Source: Roseiarcus fermentans (lineage in GTDB: Bacteria > Pseudomonadota > Alphaproteobacteria > Rhizobiales > Beijerinckiaceae). From it: DNA of 35,390 nt. Positions 16,664 to 24,714 of this stretch are shown here, one piece after another (within the stretch, counting starts at the first letter, position 1; the number at the start of each line of letters is the position of its first letter). Below the pieces are notes generated by a model. The model saw only the letters and a program-made list of their open reading frames with translations, had not been told where the DNA came from and did not search any database. The position numbers and the translations under genes are program-made. Location of the stretch: positions 1-35,390 of the forward strand of contig NZ_QNRK01000054.1 in assembly GCF_003315135.1 (NCBI RefSeq), given 5' to 3'.

Positions 16664-16762
16664 CTAGAGCGTGAATCGGTCCTTCGACCGATCAAAGACG
16701 ATGCGACCTCGAGGCCAGTCCTCGTATTCAAATGACCGCACGAGCGCCCGCAGCGCGGCATC
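16664..16762 (-). pseudogene. C-terminal fragment of a small hypothetical protein
   Basis: Read from the IS630 edge on the minus strand: LDAALRALVRSFEYEDWPRG and RIVFDRSKDRFTL, then TAG at 16664-16666. It resembles the end of short proteins with a WPRGRIVYD-like motif found near mobile DNA in alphaproteobacteria. Its 5' part is cut off by the IS630 insertion and is not present on the other side of the IS. Confidence 0.45.
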
Positions 16763-17841
16763 TAGTGGATCGAGTCTAACGCTTGGTGCCCGCGCCTGGC
16801 GGCGGCGATGATTTTGCCGGGATCGGCGACCCATTTGAAGGGCTTGGGGTTGGCGTTGTGGTCGTCGAGGAAGCGGTTGATGGCGGCCTGGAGGTCCGTG
16901 ACGGACCGAAAGACGCCGCGCTTGAGACGGCGCTTGGTCAGGAAGGCGAAGAAGCCCTCGACAGCGTTGAGCCACGAGGCCGAGGTCGGGGTGAAGTGGA
17001 ACGTCCAGCGTGGATGGCGCACAAGCCATCGCCGCACGGCGGGGTGCTTGTGGGCGGCGTAGTTGTCGAGGATCGCATGGACCGTCTTGCCGGCGGGCAC
17101 TTCGCGCTCGACGGCGTTGAGGAAGCGGATGAACTCCTGATGCCGGTGACGCTGCATGTTCTGGCCGATCACGGTTCCGTCGAGCACGTTCATGGCGGCG
17201 AACAGGGTCGTCGTCCCGTTGCGCTTGTAGTCGTGGGTCATCGTCCCGGCGCGGCCCTTCTTCAGCGGCAGGCCGGGCTGGGTGCGGTCGAGCGCCTGGA
17301 TCTGGCTCTTTTCATCGACGGAGAGGACGACGGCGTGCGCCGGGGGATCGACATAGAGCCCGACGATGTCGCGCAGCTTGTCGACGAAGGCGGGGTCGTT
17401 GGACAGCTTGAACTGCCGGACGCGATGCGGCTGCAGCCCGTGAGCCCGCCAGATGCGCTGGACCGAGCTGGCGCTGACGCCGGCCGCCTCGGCCATCGCG
17501 GCGCCCGTCCAGTGGGTCGCTTCCTGCGGCGGCTCCTCCATGGTCAGTGCGACGACGCGCTCGGCGACAAAAGGATCGAGCTTCGGGATGCGCGAGGGCC
17601 GCGTCTTGTCGCACAACAGCCCGTCCACGCCTTCGACGGCGAACCGCTCCTGCCAGCGCCAGACGCAGGTCTTGGATTTGCCCGTCTCGCGCATGATCCC
17701 GTTCGTGCCGACGCCCTCGACGCTGAGCAATACGATCTGCGCCCGCCAAACGTGCTTCTGAGGCGCGTTGCGGTCCTTGACCAAAGCGCGCAGCCGATCG
17801 AGGTCGGCGGGCGTAACAGATATCGAGATGCCAGGTCGCAT
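16762..17841 (-). CDS. IS630-family transposase
   Basis: A 359-residue DDE transposase from ATG at 17841 (MRPGISISVTPADLDRL), the usual start of this subgroup. An upstream in-frame ATG at 17892 is less likely. It has two N-terminal helix-turn-helix regions (SKTCVWRWQERF and SASSVQRIWRAHGL), then the catalytic triad: D in VVLSVDEKSQ, D in HAILDNYAAHK, and E in SWLNAVEGFFAFL. No frame break is present. The stop codon TAG is made from the target TA plus the flanking base at 16762, outside the element. Confidence 0.92.
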   Translation of the reverse strand: MRPGISISVTPADLDRLRALVKDRNAPQKHVWRAQIVLLSVEGVGTNGIMRETGKSKTCVWRWQERFAVEGVDGLLCDKTRPSRIPKLDPFVAERVVALTMEEPPQEATHWTGAAMAEAAGVSASSVQRIWRAHGLQPHRVRQFKLSNDPAFVDKLRDIVGLYVDPPAHAVVLSVDEKSQIQALDRTQPGLPLKKGRAGTMTHDYKRNGTTTLFAAMNVLDGTVIGQNMQRHRHQEFIRFLNAVEREVPAGKTVHAILDNYAAHKHPAVRRWLVRHPRWTFHFTPTSASWLNAVEGFFAFLTKRRLKRGVFRSVTDLQAAINRFLDDHNANPKPFKWVADPGKIIAAARRGHQALDSIH

Positions 17842-17910
17842 ACTGCAGACTCGCACGCGGCGAGTCCGCCCGGAATCCCTACTGGGATTCAAATGTCAGA
17901 TGCGATCCAC
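16765..17910 (-). mobile_element. Intact IS630-family element
   Basis: The 1146-bp element is bounded by TA dinucleotides at 16763-16764 and 17911-17912, the expected IS630/Tc1 target duplication. Inward-reading ends are GTGGATCGAGTCTAACGC on the left and GTGGATCGCATCTGACAT on the right, imperfect inverted repeats. Left and right flanks are fragments of different genes (a WPRG-type fragment and mucR). The element therefore marks a deletion or recombination joint and not a simple insertion. Confidence 0.85.
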
Positions 17911-18141
17911 TAGGCACGCAATGGAATCGGGGGAGATCGACTTCTTGATCGAAACTGCGGGCTCCCAGCTCCGCGGCTCTGTGATTGAGTCCTGCATGGT
18001 TACGGTTGTCGCGCCGCCACCGCCGAAGGCCCTCTTCACACTGTCGATCACCAATGGCAAATCAGCGGGGGCCACAGTGTTGTTCGAAAGATAGGAAGAA
18101 AGGATTTGAGCGACAAGCGACTTTTCGTCCGGTTCCGACAT
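17911..18141 (-). pseudogene. MucR/Ros-family regulator gene, 5' half, interrupted by IS630
   Basis: Starting at ATG 18141 (MSEPDEKSLVAQILSSYLSN), about 77 residues match MucR/Ros regulators: NNTVAPADLPLVIDSVKRAF, then the conserved PAVSIKKSISPDSIACL. The IS630 TA lies in the Leu codon immediately after the first Cys of the zinc finger. The rest of the finger (normally KSLKRHLRTHHGLTP) is missing from both sides of the IS. A Shine-Dalgarno GGAG precedes ATG 18141 and favours it over the ATG at 18153. MucR proteins control envelope, motility and symbiosis or virulence genes. This copy cannot bind DNA normally. Confidence 0.85.
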
Positions 18142-18142
18142 T

Positions 18143-18188
18143 AGGATCTCCATGGCTGATTCGGCAGGATCTCCATGGCTGATTCGGC
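18143..18188. repeat. Tandem 23-bp direct duplication at the mucR start
   Basis: Positions 18143-18165 are repeated exactly at 18166-18188, including the GGAG ribosome-binding segment and an ATG on the minus strand. It is a local tandem duplication directly upstream of the mucR fragment, and it places a second SD/ATG in the leader. Confidence 0.8.
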
Positions 18189-18489
18189 GCTAACTTATAT
18201 CACCGCACAAGCGAAATTGAGGTCGATGAATCGCGAACAACAGGTTTTCACGACGCACAGTAACACTTCTATGCGAAAACGAATTGCTGTTTGGTCGCGG
18301 CGTGGCATAGCCGATCTTTGCCCTCCGGTTGGCCGGGGCGGCGACCAGATGCTGTTAGTGTCGACTGGGACAAACGCACTATCAGTGCCTGGGCCATGTA
18401 TCGGGATTCGAAGCGCCGCCGACGAACGAATGCGACCGATCCGCCTGATCGGACCTTCCACTCTCGCTTGACCCCTGACGAACCGAAGA
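18189..18489. other. Intergenic, no recognisable gene
   Basis: This roughly 300-base region lies between the mucR leader and the acyl-CoA synthetase-like remnant. It has a slightly lower GC content at 18190-18300 and could hold the old mucR promoter on the minus strand. No gene or clear motif was identified. Confidence 0.35.
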
Positions 18490-18585
18490 TCAGCTAGACC
18501 TTGCCGGCGCGCCCTCGGCGGCGTGGCGGTCGACGGAATTGAACGCGGTGTGGCAATCGCGTTCTCCCGCGACGATCGCTCCTGC
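18490..18585 (-). pseudogene. Possible acyl-CoA synthetase N-terminal fragment
   Basis: The minus-strand frame gives AIVAGERDCHTAFNSVDRHA and ends at TGA 18490-18492. The pattern (G-E-x-N-T-A-x-N-x-x-DRH) is that of the N-terminal region of acetyl/propionyl-CoA synthetases. Only about 25 residues remain, directly downstream of the Nfn-rubrerythrin gene. The assignment rests on one short motif. Confidence 0.35.
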
Positions 18586-18602
18586 GGCGTTTTGCCTGCT
18601 GG

Positions 18603-21600
18603 TCAGTGCGGGGCGCGCTCGGACAGCAGTCCAGGCTTGCCCGCCCTCCAGCGCGCGAGCTCCGTCTGGAGCAGCGCGACATGCTCGCCTTCCTCCGCGC
18701 CGAGTTCGCGATAGAGCTGGCGTTCGACCGAAACCGCCGGGACCGCTTCCGCCCGGGTCTGAAAGAACTCCACCGCGCGCCGCTCGAAGGCGATCGCCGC
18801 CCGAAACAAGGTATCGGGATCGCCGATCCGGCCTTCGATCCCGGCCAGCAGCGCGGCGCGGTCGATGGGGAACCACCGCTCGGAATTTTCGGGCAGCGCG
18901 ACATGGTAACGCCGCGACAGCGTCGCCATGTGCTCGCGCTCCATCTGCGCGAACTTGCCGAAGAGATCGCGCAGCACGGCGTCGTCCGTTTCCCGCGCCG
19001 CGCGCTCGTAAAACGCATGGCCGCCCAATTCGATCTCGAAGGCCTCGCGGATGGCCGCCAGGGCACGCTCGCCGGTCACGCCGGCGCGGTCGAGCGCGCG
19101 CAGTTTGCCGCCGCAATGCGGGCACATGCCATAAGGAAAGGCGAACGCCTCGCTCACCTTGGCGCAATCGTCGCAGCGCCATTGCAAGTGTGCGTCGGCG
19201 CAGCAAATGTAGGGTTCGGAATCATCGAGCGGCTGATGGCATTTCGGGCAGTGCGCCTGGGCGACATCGGCCGCGAGCGCCCCGGGCGGCGCCGTGAGCG
19301 CCTCGATATCCGCCGTTTCGACCGGCCAGGCGCGCTTGCCGGATTTCAGCCAGCCGGCGATGGCCTTGGCCGCGCGCCGTCCCGCGCTCATGGCGAGGAT
19401 GACCGTAGCGCCGCCGGTGACGATGTCACCGCCTGCGAACACGCCCGGCAGATTGGTCGCCTGCGTCCAATCGTCGGCGGAGATGTTGCCCCGGCTGGTC
19501 AACGCCAGCCCAGGCGTCGATCGGCCGATGATCGGGTTGGCTTTGTTGCCGAGCGCGTAGATAACCGTGTCGCAGTCGAGGTCGACGCATTCGCCTGTTG
19601 GAACCGGCTTGCGGCGCCCGCGTTCGTCGGGTTCGGCGAGCTCCATCTTCTCGACACGCATGCTGCGCACGTCGCCCTCGCCGTCGACGTTGATCTCGAC
19701 CGGTGAATGCAGGAAAAGAAAGTCGATACCCTCCTCTTCCGCGTGTCGTATTTCCTCGACGCGCGCCGGCGCCTCCGCCCGCGAGCGGCGGTAGACGCAG
19801 CGCACGGTTTCCGCGCCGATCCGCCTGGCGACGCGCAAGCAATCCATCGCGGTGTTGCCCGCGCCGATCACCACTACGCTCTTGCCTAGGCTGATCGGCG
19901 TGTCGAGATAGGGAAAACGGTCGCCGCCCATCAGGTTGATGCGCGTCAAGAATTCGTTTGCGGAATAGACGCGCCCCGCGAATTCGCCTGGTATACCCAG
20001 AAAGGCCGGCGCACCGGCGCCCGCCGCGATGAACACGGCGTCGAAGCCGCGCTCTTTCAACAGTTGCTCGATCGTGAACGTCTTCCCGACAACCTTGTTG
20101 ATCTCGAAGATCACGCCCATGTCCTTAAGGCGCTGGATCTCTCGGTCAATGATGTCGCGCGGCAGGCGGAACGACGGAATGCCATACTTCAATACGCCGC
20201 CGAGCACATGCAGCGCCTCATAGACTGTCGTGTGCGCCCCGAAGCGCGTCAAATCGGCCGCTGCGGCGAGGCCAGCGGGACCAGAGCCGATGATCGCCAC
20301 GGCGCCCAGGCCGAATCCGGCCGCCGGCGGCGCGGCCGCCGGCGGCCGCCCATTGTCGCCGATGAAGCGTTCGAGACGACCGATGGCGACCGGTTCGTGC
20401 TTGCGATACTTGCGCACGATGCACTGGGCCTCGCATTGCGTCTCCTGCGGACAGACGCGCCCGCAGATCGAAGGAAACAGGCTCGACTCGTAGATGGTTT
20501 CAAGCGCGCCATTGAGGTCGCGCACCAGCAGGCGGCGGATGAAGGCGGGAATGTCTATGCCCACGGGACAGCCGGCGATGCAGGTCGGCTCGACGCATTG
20601 GATGCAGCGTTCGGCCTCCTTGTACGCGTCTGATTCGGAATAGCCGAGATTGACTTCCCTGAAATTGGCGGCGCGTTCGTGCGCGTCGCGCTCTGGCATA
20701 GGTGTCTGGCGCGGATCTACAGACGAATATTTCTTGTAGTTACGTTTGCCCTCGACGACCAGCGCCTTTTCCAGATTGCAGACATGATCGAAACTCTTGT
20801 TCGCGACTTCTTCCTCGGGCTTGAAGCGCTTCTGCCGCGCGATTAGTTCGACGAAATCGACCTGATGGCCGTCGAAATCCGGGCCGTCGACGCAGGCGAA
20901 TTTTATTTCGCCCCCGACTGTTACACGGCACGATCCGCACATGCCCGTCCCGTCCACCATGATGGTGTTGAGGGACACCATGGTTTTCACGCCAAAGGCG
21001 CGCGTGGTCTCGACACAGGCACGCATCATCGGCAAGGGGCCGATGGCGATCACCTCGTCCGGCTTTTGGCGTTTCAGCATGCGCGCAAGTGCGCCAGTGA
21101 CCTGGCCCGGCTCGCCATAGCTGCCGTCGTCTGTGCAGATAATCAGCTCGTCGGCCAATGCGCGGAACTTTTCCTCCCAGAACACCAAATCCCTCGTGCG
21201 GAAGCCCATGATAGCGGTGGTATGCGCCCCCGCCTGCTTGAACGCGCGCAGTTGCGGAAACACCGGCGCGACCCCGAGGCCGCCGCCGACAAAAACCATA
21301 TGGCCAGGCCCGGTCTCTCCGCGGTCGGTGCGCTGCGGCTGGCCGAGCGGACCGACGAAATCCGAGAAAGCATCGCCTTGCCGGTAGCGGTCGCGCATTT
21401 CGCGGGTGGTCTTGCCGAGCGCCTGGACGACGATAGTCACCGTGCCGCGTTCGCGATCGTAGTCGGCGACGGTGAGGGGAATGCGTTCGCCGCCGTCATA
21501 GAGCCGCAACATGACGAAATGGCCGGGCAGGGCGGAGGCGGCCACGTCGGGCGCGTGGATCTCCCACAGGAAGGTTGTCTCGGAAAGCCTTTCGCGGGCG

Positions 21601-21614
21601 ACGATCGAGTACAT
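18603..21614 (-). CDS. NfnA-NfnB-rubrerythrin fusion (ferredoxin:NAD(P) oxidoreductase-like flavoprotein)
   Basis: This 1003-residue protein has three modules. Residues 1 to about 285 are a ferredoxin-NADP-reductase-like subunit: HFVMLRLYDGGERIPLTVAD for FAD, GGGLGVAPVFPQLRAFKQAG for NAD(P), and [2Fe-2S] ligands in GMCGSCRVTVGGEIKFAC. Residues about 330-770 are a GltD-like subunit with [4Fe-4S] clusters (CIQCVEPTCIAGCP, CGRVCPQETQCEAQC), FAD site IIGSGPAGLAAA, NADPH site VVIGAGNTAMDC, and GVFAGGDIVTGGAT. The C-terminus has zinc-ribbon Cys pairs (CPKCHQ, CDDC, CPHC) and a ferritin-like diiron domain with two E-x-x-H sets (EREH, EEGEH). In two-gene form, NfnAB bifurcates electrons between NADH, NADPH and ferredoxin. 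The rubrerythrin part may detoxify peroxide or O2. The ferredoxin at 12305 is a candidate partner. Confidence 0.88.
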   Translation of the reverse strand: MYSIVARERLSETTFLWEIHAPDVAASALPGHFVMLRLYDGGERIPLTVADYDRERGTVTIVVQALGKTTREMRDRYRQGDAFSDFVGPLGQPQRTDRGETGPGHMVFVGGGLGVAPVFPQLRAFKQAGAHTTAIMGFRTRDLVFWEEKFRALADELIICTDDGSYGEPGQVTGALARMLKRQKPDEVIAIGPLPMMRACVETTRAFGVKTMVSLNTIMVDGTGMCGSCRVTVGGEIKFACVDGPDFDGHQVDFVELIARQKRFKPEEEVANKSFDHVCNLEKALVVEGKRNYKKYSSVDPRQTPMPERDAHERAANFREVNLGYSESDAYKEAERCIQCVEPTCIAGCPVGIDIPAFIRRLLVRDLNGALETIYESSLFPSICGRVCPQETQCEAQCIVRKYRKHEPVAIGRLERFIGDNGRPPAAAPPAAGFGLGAVAIIGSGPAGLAAAADLTRFGAHTTVYEALHVLGGVLKYGIPSFRLPRDIIDREIQRLKDMGVIFEINKVVGKTFTIEQLLKERGFDAVFIAAGAGAPAFLGIPGEFAGRVYSANEFLTRINLMGGDRFPYLDTPISLGKSVVVIGAGNTAMDCLRVARRIGAETVRCVYRRSRAEAPARVEEIRHAEEEGIDFLFLHSPVEINVDGEGDVRSMRVEKMELAEPDERGRRKPVPTGECVDLDCDTVIYALGNKANPIIGRSTPGLALTSRGNISADDWTQATNLPGVFAGGDIVTGGATVILAMSAGRRAAKAIAGWLKSGKRAWPVETADIEALTAPPGALAADVAQAHCPKCHQPLDDSEPYICCADAHLQWRCDDCAKVSEAFAFPYGMCPHCGGKLRALDRAGVTGERALAAIREAFEIELGGHAFYERAARETDDAVLRDLFGKFAQMEREHMATLSRRYHVALPENSERWFPIDRAALLAGIEGRIGDPDTLFRAAIAFERRAVEFFQTRAEAVPAVSVERQLYRELGAEEGEHVALLQTELARWRAGKPGLLSERAPH

Positions 21615-21672
21615 GGCTGGTCCATCATGGTGTTCTAGACAGCGCTCGCCTCGGGTCAGAAAGTTGTGAGGT

Positions 21673-21798
21673 TCACGCCCTCTTGCAGCCGCTCACGCAG
21701 CCGATCAGGCTTTCCAGGTCGGCTGCCGCAAGCCGGCGCCTCGGGAACGCCGCCTCATGCTCGAGGATGAGTGCTTCGATGCGCCAATGCGTCTCGCT
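21673..21798 (-). other. Short protein-like remnant, unrecognised
   Basis: In the gap before the acyl-CoA dehydrogenase stop, the minus strand reads HWRIEALILEHEAAFPRRRL and then AAADLESLIGCVSGCKRA to TGA at 21673-21675. The composition is protein-like and there is no start or upstream part. It may be the tail of a lost gene. The remainder of 21615-21903 shows nothing else. Confidence 0.25.
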
Positions 21799-21903
21799 GC
21801 TGGCGAAGTGAGGAACAGGCGATGGCAGCGCTTGTCCCCCTCGACAGCTAGCGCGAGATCAGCCGACACGTCGTCCGAGCAACGGCCCTGGGGACTTGGC
21901 CTC

Positions 21904-23100
21904 TTAGGTCAAGGGCAGCTCCTTTGGCTTGTAGTCGTCCAGCACGTTCGCGGCGATCACCAGTTTCTGGACCTCGCTGGCGCCCTCGTAGATTCGCAGG
22001 GCGCGGATTTCGCGATAGAGCGCTTCGACCGTGGCGCCGCTGACAACTCCGGCTCCGCCAAAAATCTGCACCGCCTGGTCGATCACCTGTTGTGCCTGCT
22101 CCGTCGCGAACAGTTTCGCCATCGACGCCTCGCGGGTCACTCGTCCGCCGGTCGTGTCCTTCACCCAGGCAGCGCGGTAGGTCAGCAGCGCCGCCGCATC
22201 GATTGCCGTCGCCATGTCCGCGATCTTGGCCCGGGTCAGCTGGAAATCGGCCAGCGTCTTGCCGAACATGCGCCGTTCGAGCGCTCGCCGAGCCGCCTCG
22301 TCGAGAGCGCGGCGGGCGAATCCCAGGGCGGCGGCGGCGACGGTGGAGCGGAACACGTCCAGTACCGACATGGCGATCTTGAAGCCTTCGCCGGGCTTGC
22401 CCAGCAGGTTCGCCTCGGGGACGCGGCACCGGCTGAACGCGAGCGCTCCCAACGGATGGGGCGCAATGACGTCGATCCGCTGCGAGACCGACAAGCCCGG
22501 CGTTCCCGCCTCGACGACGAAGGCCGAGATGCCCTTCGGTCCGGGCTCGTCGCCGACCCGCGCAAAGACCGTATAGAAGTCGGCGAGCCCGGCGTTGGAG
22601 ATCCAGGTCTTCGCCCCGTCGATGATATAGTCGCCGCCCTCATGGACAGCCTTGGTCGTCATCGCGCCGACGTCCGAGCCAGCCTGCGGCTCGGAAATGG
22701 CGAACGCAGCTATGGCCTCACCTCGCCCCACCGCTGGCAGAAAACGCGCCCTCTGAGCGGCGTTGCCGAACAGGGTGATCGCGCCGCTGCCGAGCCCCTG
22801 CATTGCGAAGGCGAAATCCGCAAGGCCATCGCGGCGCGCCAGTATCTCTCGCGCGAGACAGAGGCCGCGGACGTCAAAAGTCTCCGCCCGACCGCCGTAG
22901 GCCGCGGGAATGCACGCTCCCAACAATCCGGCGTTGCCGAGTTCGCGCACGATTCGCCGAACGGCGCCGTCCATGCCAGCGCGATGCGCGTCGCCGCCAA
23001 GTTCCCCAAGGCGCTCTTTCGACCAGCTTTCGAGCGCCGCCGCGAAGGCGCGGTGGGAATCGTGGAAAAACGGCCAGGAAAGGAAGGATGCGTCCGGCAT
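21904..23100 (-). CDS. Acyl-CoA dehydrogenase family protein
   Basis: A 398-residue flavoprotein dehydrogenase acting on a CoA thioester and passing electrons to ETF. Motifs: [20 protein letters not shown] for FAD and substrate binding, KTWISNAG, and a catalytic Glu in [14 protein letters not shown] near the C-terminus. [20 protein letters not shown] and QIFGGAGVV also fit. The start is ATG 23100; its A is the last base of the preceding TGA (TGATG), so translation is coupled to the crotonase. The longer frame upstream runs through that gene and is rejected. The substrate is not deducible. The neighbouring ligase, OYE and crotonase suggest an alicyclic or aryl-derived CoA ester. Confidence 0.87.
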   Translation of the reverse strand: MPDASFLSWPFFHDSHRAFAAALESWSKERLGELGGDAHRAGMDGAVRRIVRELGNAGLLGACIPAAYGGRAETFDVRGLCLAREILARRDGLADFAFAMQGLGSGAITLFGNAAQRARFLPAVGRGEAIAAFAISEPQAGSDVGAMTTKAVHEGGDYIIDGAKTWISNAGLADFYTVFARVGDEPGPKGISAFVVEAGTPGLSVSQRIDVIAPHPLGALAFSRCRVPEANLLGKPGEGFKIAMSVLDVFRSTVAAAALGFARRALDEAARRALERRMFGKTLADFQLTRAKIADMATAIDAAALLTYRAAWVKDTTGGRVTREASMAKLFATEQAQQVIDQAVQIFGGAGVVSGATVEALYREIRALRIYEGASEVQKLVIAANVLDDYKPKELPLT

Positions 23101-23918
23101 CAGTCGCCCTCGAAAACTGGAGATTTCTTGGTGGCGAAGGCGTGGTAGGCCCGCTCGAAATCCTTGGTCTGCATGCAGATGGCCTGCGCCTGCGCCTCGG
23201 CCTCGATGCATTCGCCAAGAGCCGCGCTCCATTCCTGCCACAGCATTTTCTTCGTCATTGCGTGGCCGAAGGTGGGGCCGTCGGCGAGATTTTTCGCCAG
23301 CGCAACGGCCGCCGCCAGCACATCCTCGGGCGCGTGCAGCGAGCTGTAGAAACCGATTCGCTCTGCCTCGGAGCCGGGCATTGCGCGTCCTGTGTACAGG
23401 AGCTCGGCGGCGCGGCTCATGCCGATCAGGCGCGGCAGGAGGGTGCAGGCGCCCATGTCGGCTCCTGCAAGGCCGACGCGTACGAACAGGAAGGCGACCT
23501 TGCTGCGCGCCGTGCCCAGCCGGATGTCGGAGCCGCAGGCCAGCATCGTGCCGGCGCCGGCGCAGACACCATCAATGGCGGCGATGATCGGCTGGGGCGC
23601 CGTGCGCATCGCCTTGACCACGTCGCCTGTCATGCGGGTGAATTCGAGTAGGCCCGGCATGTCCATCTTGATCAGGGGGCCGATGATCTCGTGGACGTCG
23701 CCGCCGGAGCAGAAATTGCCGCCGGCGCCGGTGAGGACGATGGCCTTCACGTCCTTGGCGTAGGCGAGGTTGTTCAGGAGATCGCGGAGTTCGCCGTAGG
23801 AGTCGAACGTCAGCGGGTTCTTCTTCTCGGGCCGGTTCAGGGTGAGGGTCGCCACCTTGTTGTCGACCGTCCAGCCGAAATGCTGCGCCTTGTAGTCGAC
23901 AGCCTTGAACTCTCTCAT
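23100..23918 (-). CDS. Enoyl-CoA hydratase/isomerase (crotonase) family protein, atypical active site
   Basis: A 272-residue crotonase-fold protein starting [16 protein letters not shown]. The oxyanion-hole segments are present: [12 protein letters not shown] and [18 protein letters not shown]. By alignment with rat mitochondrial hydratase, the two catalytic Glu positions (144 in GCELAM, 164 in QPEI) are Met and Phe here, in GAGTMLA and VAFLFVRVG. Ordinary syn-hydration is therefore doubtful. An isomerase, hydrolase or decarboxylase reaction on a CoA ester is possible. The gene precedes and overlaps the acyl-CoA dehydrogenase. Its leader is made of decayed sequence from a second copy of the dikinase ATP-binding gene. 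Confidence 0.82.
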   Translation of the reverse strand: MREFKAVDYKAQHFGWTVDNKVATLTLNRPEKKNPLTFDSYGELRDLLNNLAYAKDVKAIVLTGAGGNFCSGGDVHEIIGPLIKMDMPGLLEFTRMTGDVVKAMRTAPQPIIAAIDGVCAGAGTMLACGSDIRLGTARSKVAFLFVRVGLAGADMGACTLLPRLIGMSRAAELLYTGRAMPGSEAERIGFYSSLHAPEDVLAAAVALAKNLADGPTFGHAMTKKMLWQEWSAALGECIEAEAQAQAICMQTKDFERAYHAFATKKSPVFEGD

Positions 23919-23935
23919 CGTCTCGCTCCGGGCGG

Positions 23936-24262
23936 CGTCACCTGCTCCGGCATCGTTCTCGAATGGCGTCGCTCGGAGACCTTGGATTGGCGGCATTGGC
24001 GAGCCTCGCGCGAATGACGCCGCTGCTCTTCATCGACCGCTGCGAAGTCCTCGAAGTCCAGGCTGGCGGCAATCTCGGCTACCGGGGCATGGAGATCGCT
24101 GGACGCCAAGCACTCATCAAGCGCTTCAGCGCGTGTGGAGAAGCTGGACGGAACCATCGCCTCCATGCGGAGCAGCTTGCCCAGGCTGGCGGCCTCGCCG
24201 CCAAACCGCCCGACATCACGGTCCTGCATGCCGCGCAGCGACAGCACCCTGTTCGCCGCCAT
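23936..24262 (-). pseudogene. Decayed second copy of the dikinase ATP-binding subunit gene, 5' part
   Basis: ATG at 24262 opens MAANRVLSLRGMQDRDVGRF and GGEAASLGKLLRMEAMVP. This closely follows the intact gene at 2637, through LHAPVAEIAASLDFEDFAAV. One inserted base (GTCGATGAAGAG versus GTCGAGAAGAG in the intact gene) then shifts the frame. After it, the other frame still reads [21 protein letters not shown], matching residues 80-99 of the intact protein. Homology fades at about 23936, just before the crotonase start. The remaining two thirds of the gene are absent. The copy is inverted relative to 2637-3608. Confidence 0.9.
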
Positions 24263-24274
24263 TGGCTGCCTCCC

Positions 24275-24397
24275 TCACTGTTCGTTTCCTCCTGCCGCCG
24301 CGGCTTTCTCGAGCTGTTTTTTCCTTATCTCCCGCGTCGTTGAAGGCATTGCAATCAACTCCTCTTTAGCCCTCCTTTAGGGGGCGTCTGACCCCCG
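24275..24397 (-). promoter_or_regulatory. Second copy of the dikinase leader, upstream of the crotonase/dehydrogenase operon
   Basis: On the minus strand the leader from 24397 to 24263 matches 2501-2636. It includes CTAAAGGAGGGCTAAAG (24380-24364) with CTAAAG repeats 11 bp apart, GTTGATTGCAATGCC, and the GGGAGG ribosome-binding site. A 24-codon mini-ORF (MPSTTREIRKKQLEKAAAA) lies inside it. If the block is a promoter, it now drives the crotonase and acyl-CoA dehydrogenase genes, bringing them under the same control as the dikinase operon. Confidence 0.55.
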
Positions 24398-24690
24398 GAT
24401 GACCCAGAAAGCGCCGACCCGCGGATCGCGCTTGAACCGCTCCCGCACCGTGAGGGCCGTCAAGGCCCGATCCGCGCGCCCCGCCGATCACCTTCGCAGC
24501 ATCGTCGCGTGCGGCGCCTTCGATCGTGCAGCGACCGGGCGCGATCGTCATTGAAGGTCGTGCGGCCGGCGAAGGCGACGGCGGCCATTGGATGGAGCGA
24601 TCGCTGCGCGCCCGACTCGCCCGACGCCGCCCGCACGGGAACAAGAGTCGGCGTCTCGCAGGCGTCCAACAGGTCGCCGGTGACAAATAG
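24377..24690 (-). pseudogene. Unrecognised gene 3' remnant with frameshifts
   Basis: The minus-strand sequence passes through three frames: DLLDACETPTLVPVRAAS with LHPMAAVAFAGRTTFNDD, then IEGAARDDAAKVIGG, then ALTALTVRERFKRDPRVGAF with WVIRGSDAP and a TAA at 24379-24377. That stop lies inside the first CTAAAG of the duplicated leader. The remnant thus abuts the duplication joint. I do not recognise the family. Confidence 0.4.
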
Positions 24691-24714
24691 GAGAAAATTG
24701 ACTAGGCCGATCCA

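Noticed and set aside
16783-17913. 376-codon plus-strand frame opposite the IS630 transposase
   Set aside because: The minus strand holds the intact DDE transposase; the plus frame is Gly/Val/Asp-rich shadow sequence.
20318-20357. GC-rich repeated CCGCCGGCGG-like tract suggestive of a stem-loop
   Set aside because: It encodes a Pro/Ala linker (GRPPAAAPPAAG) inside the Nfn fusion, so simple coding repetition explains it.
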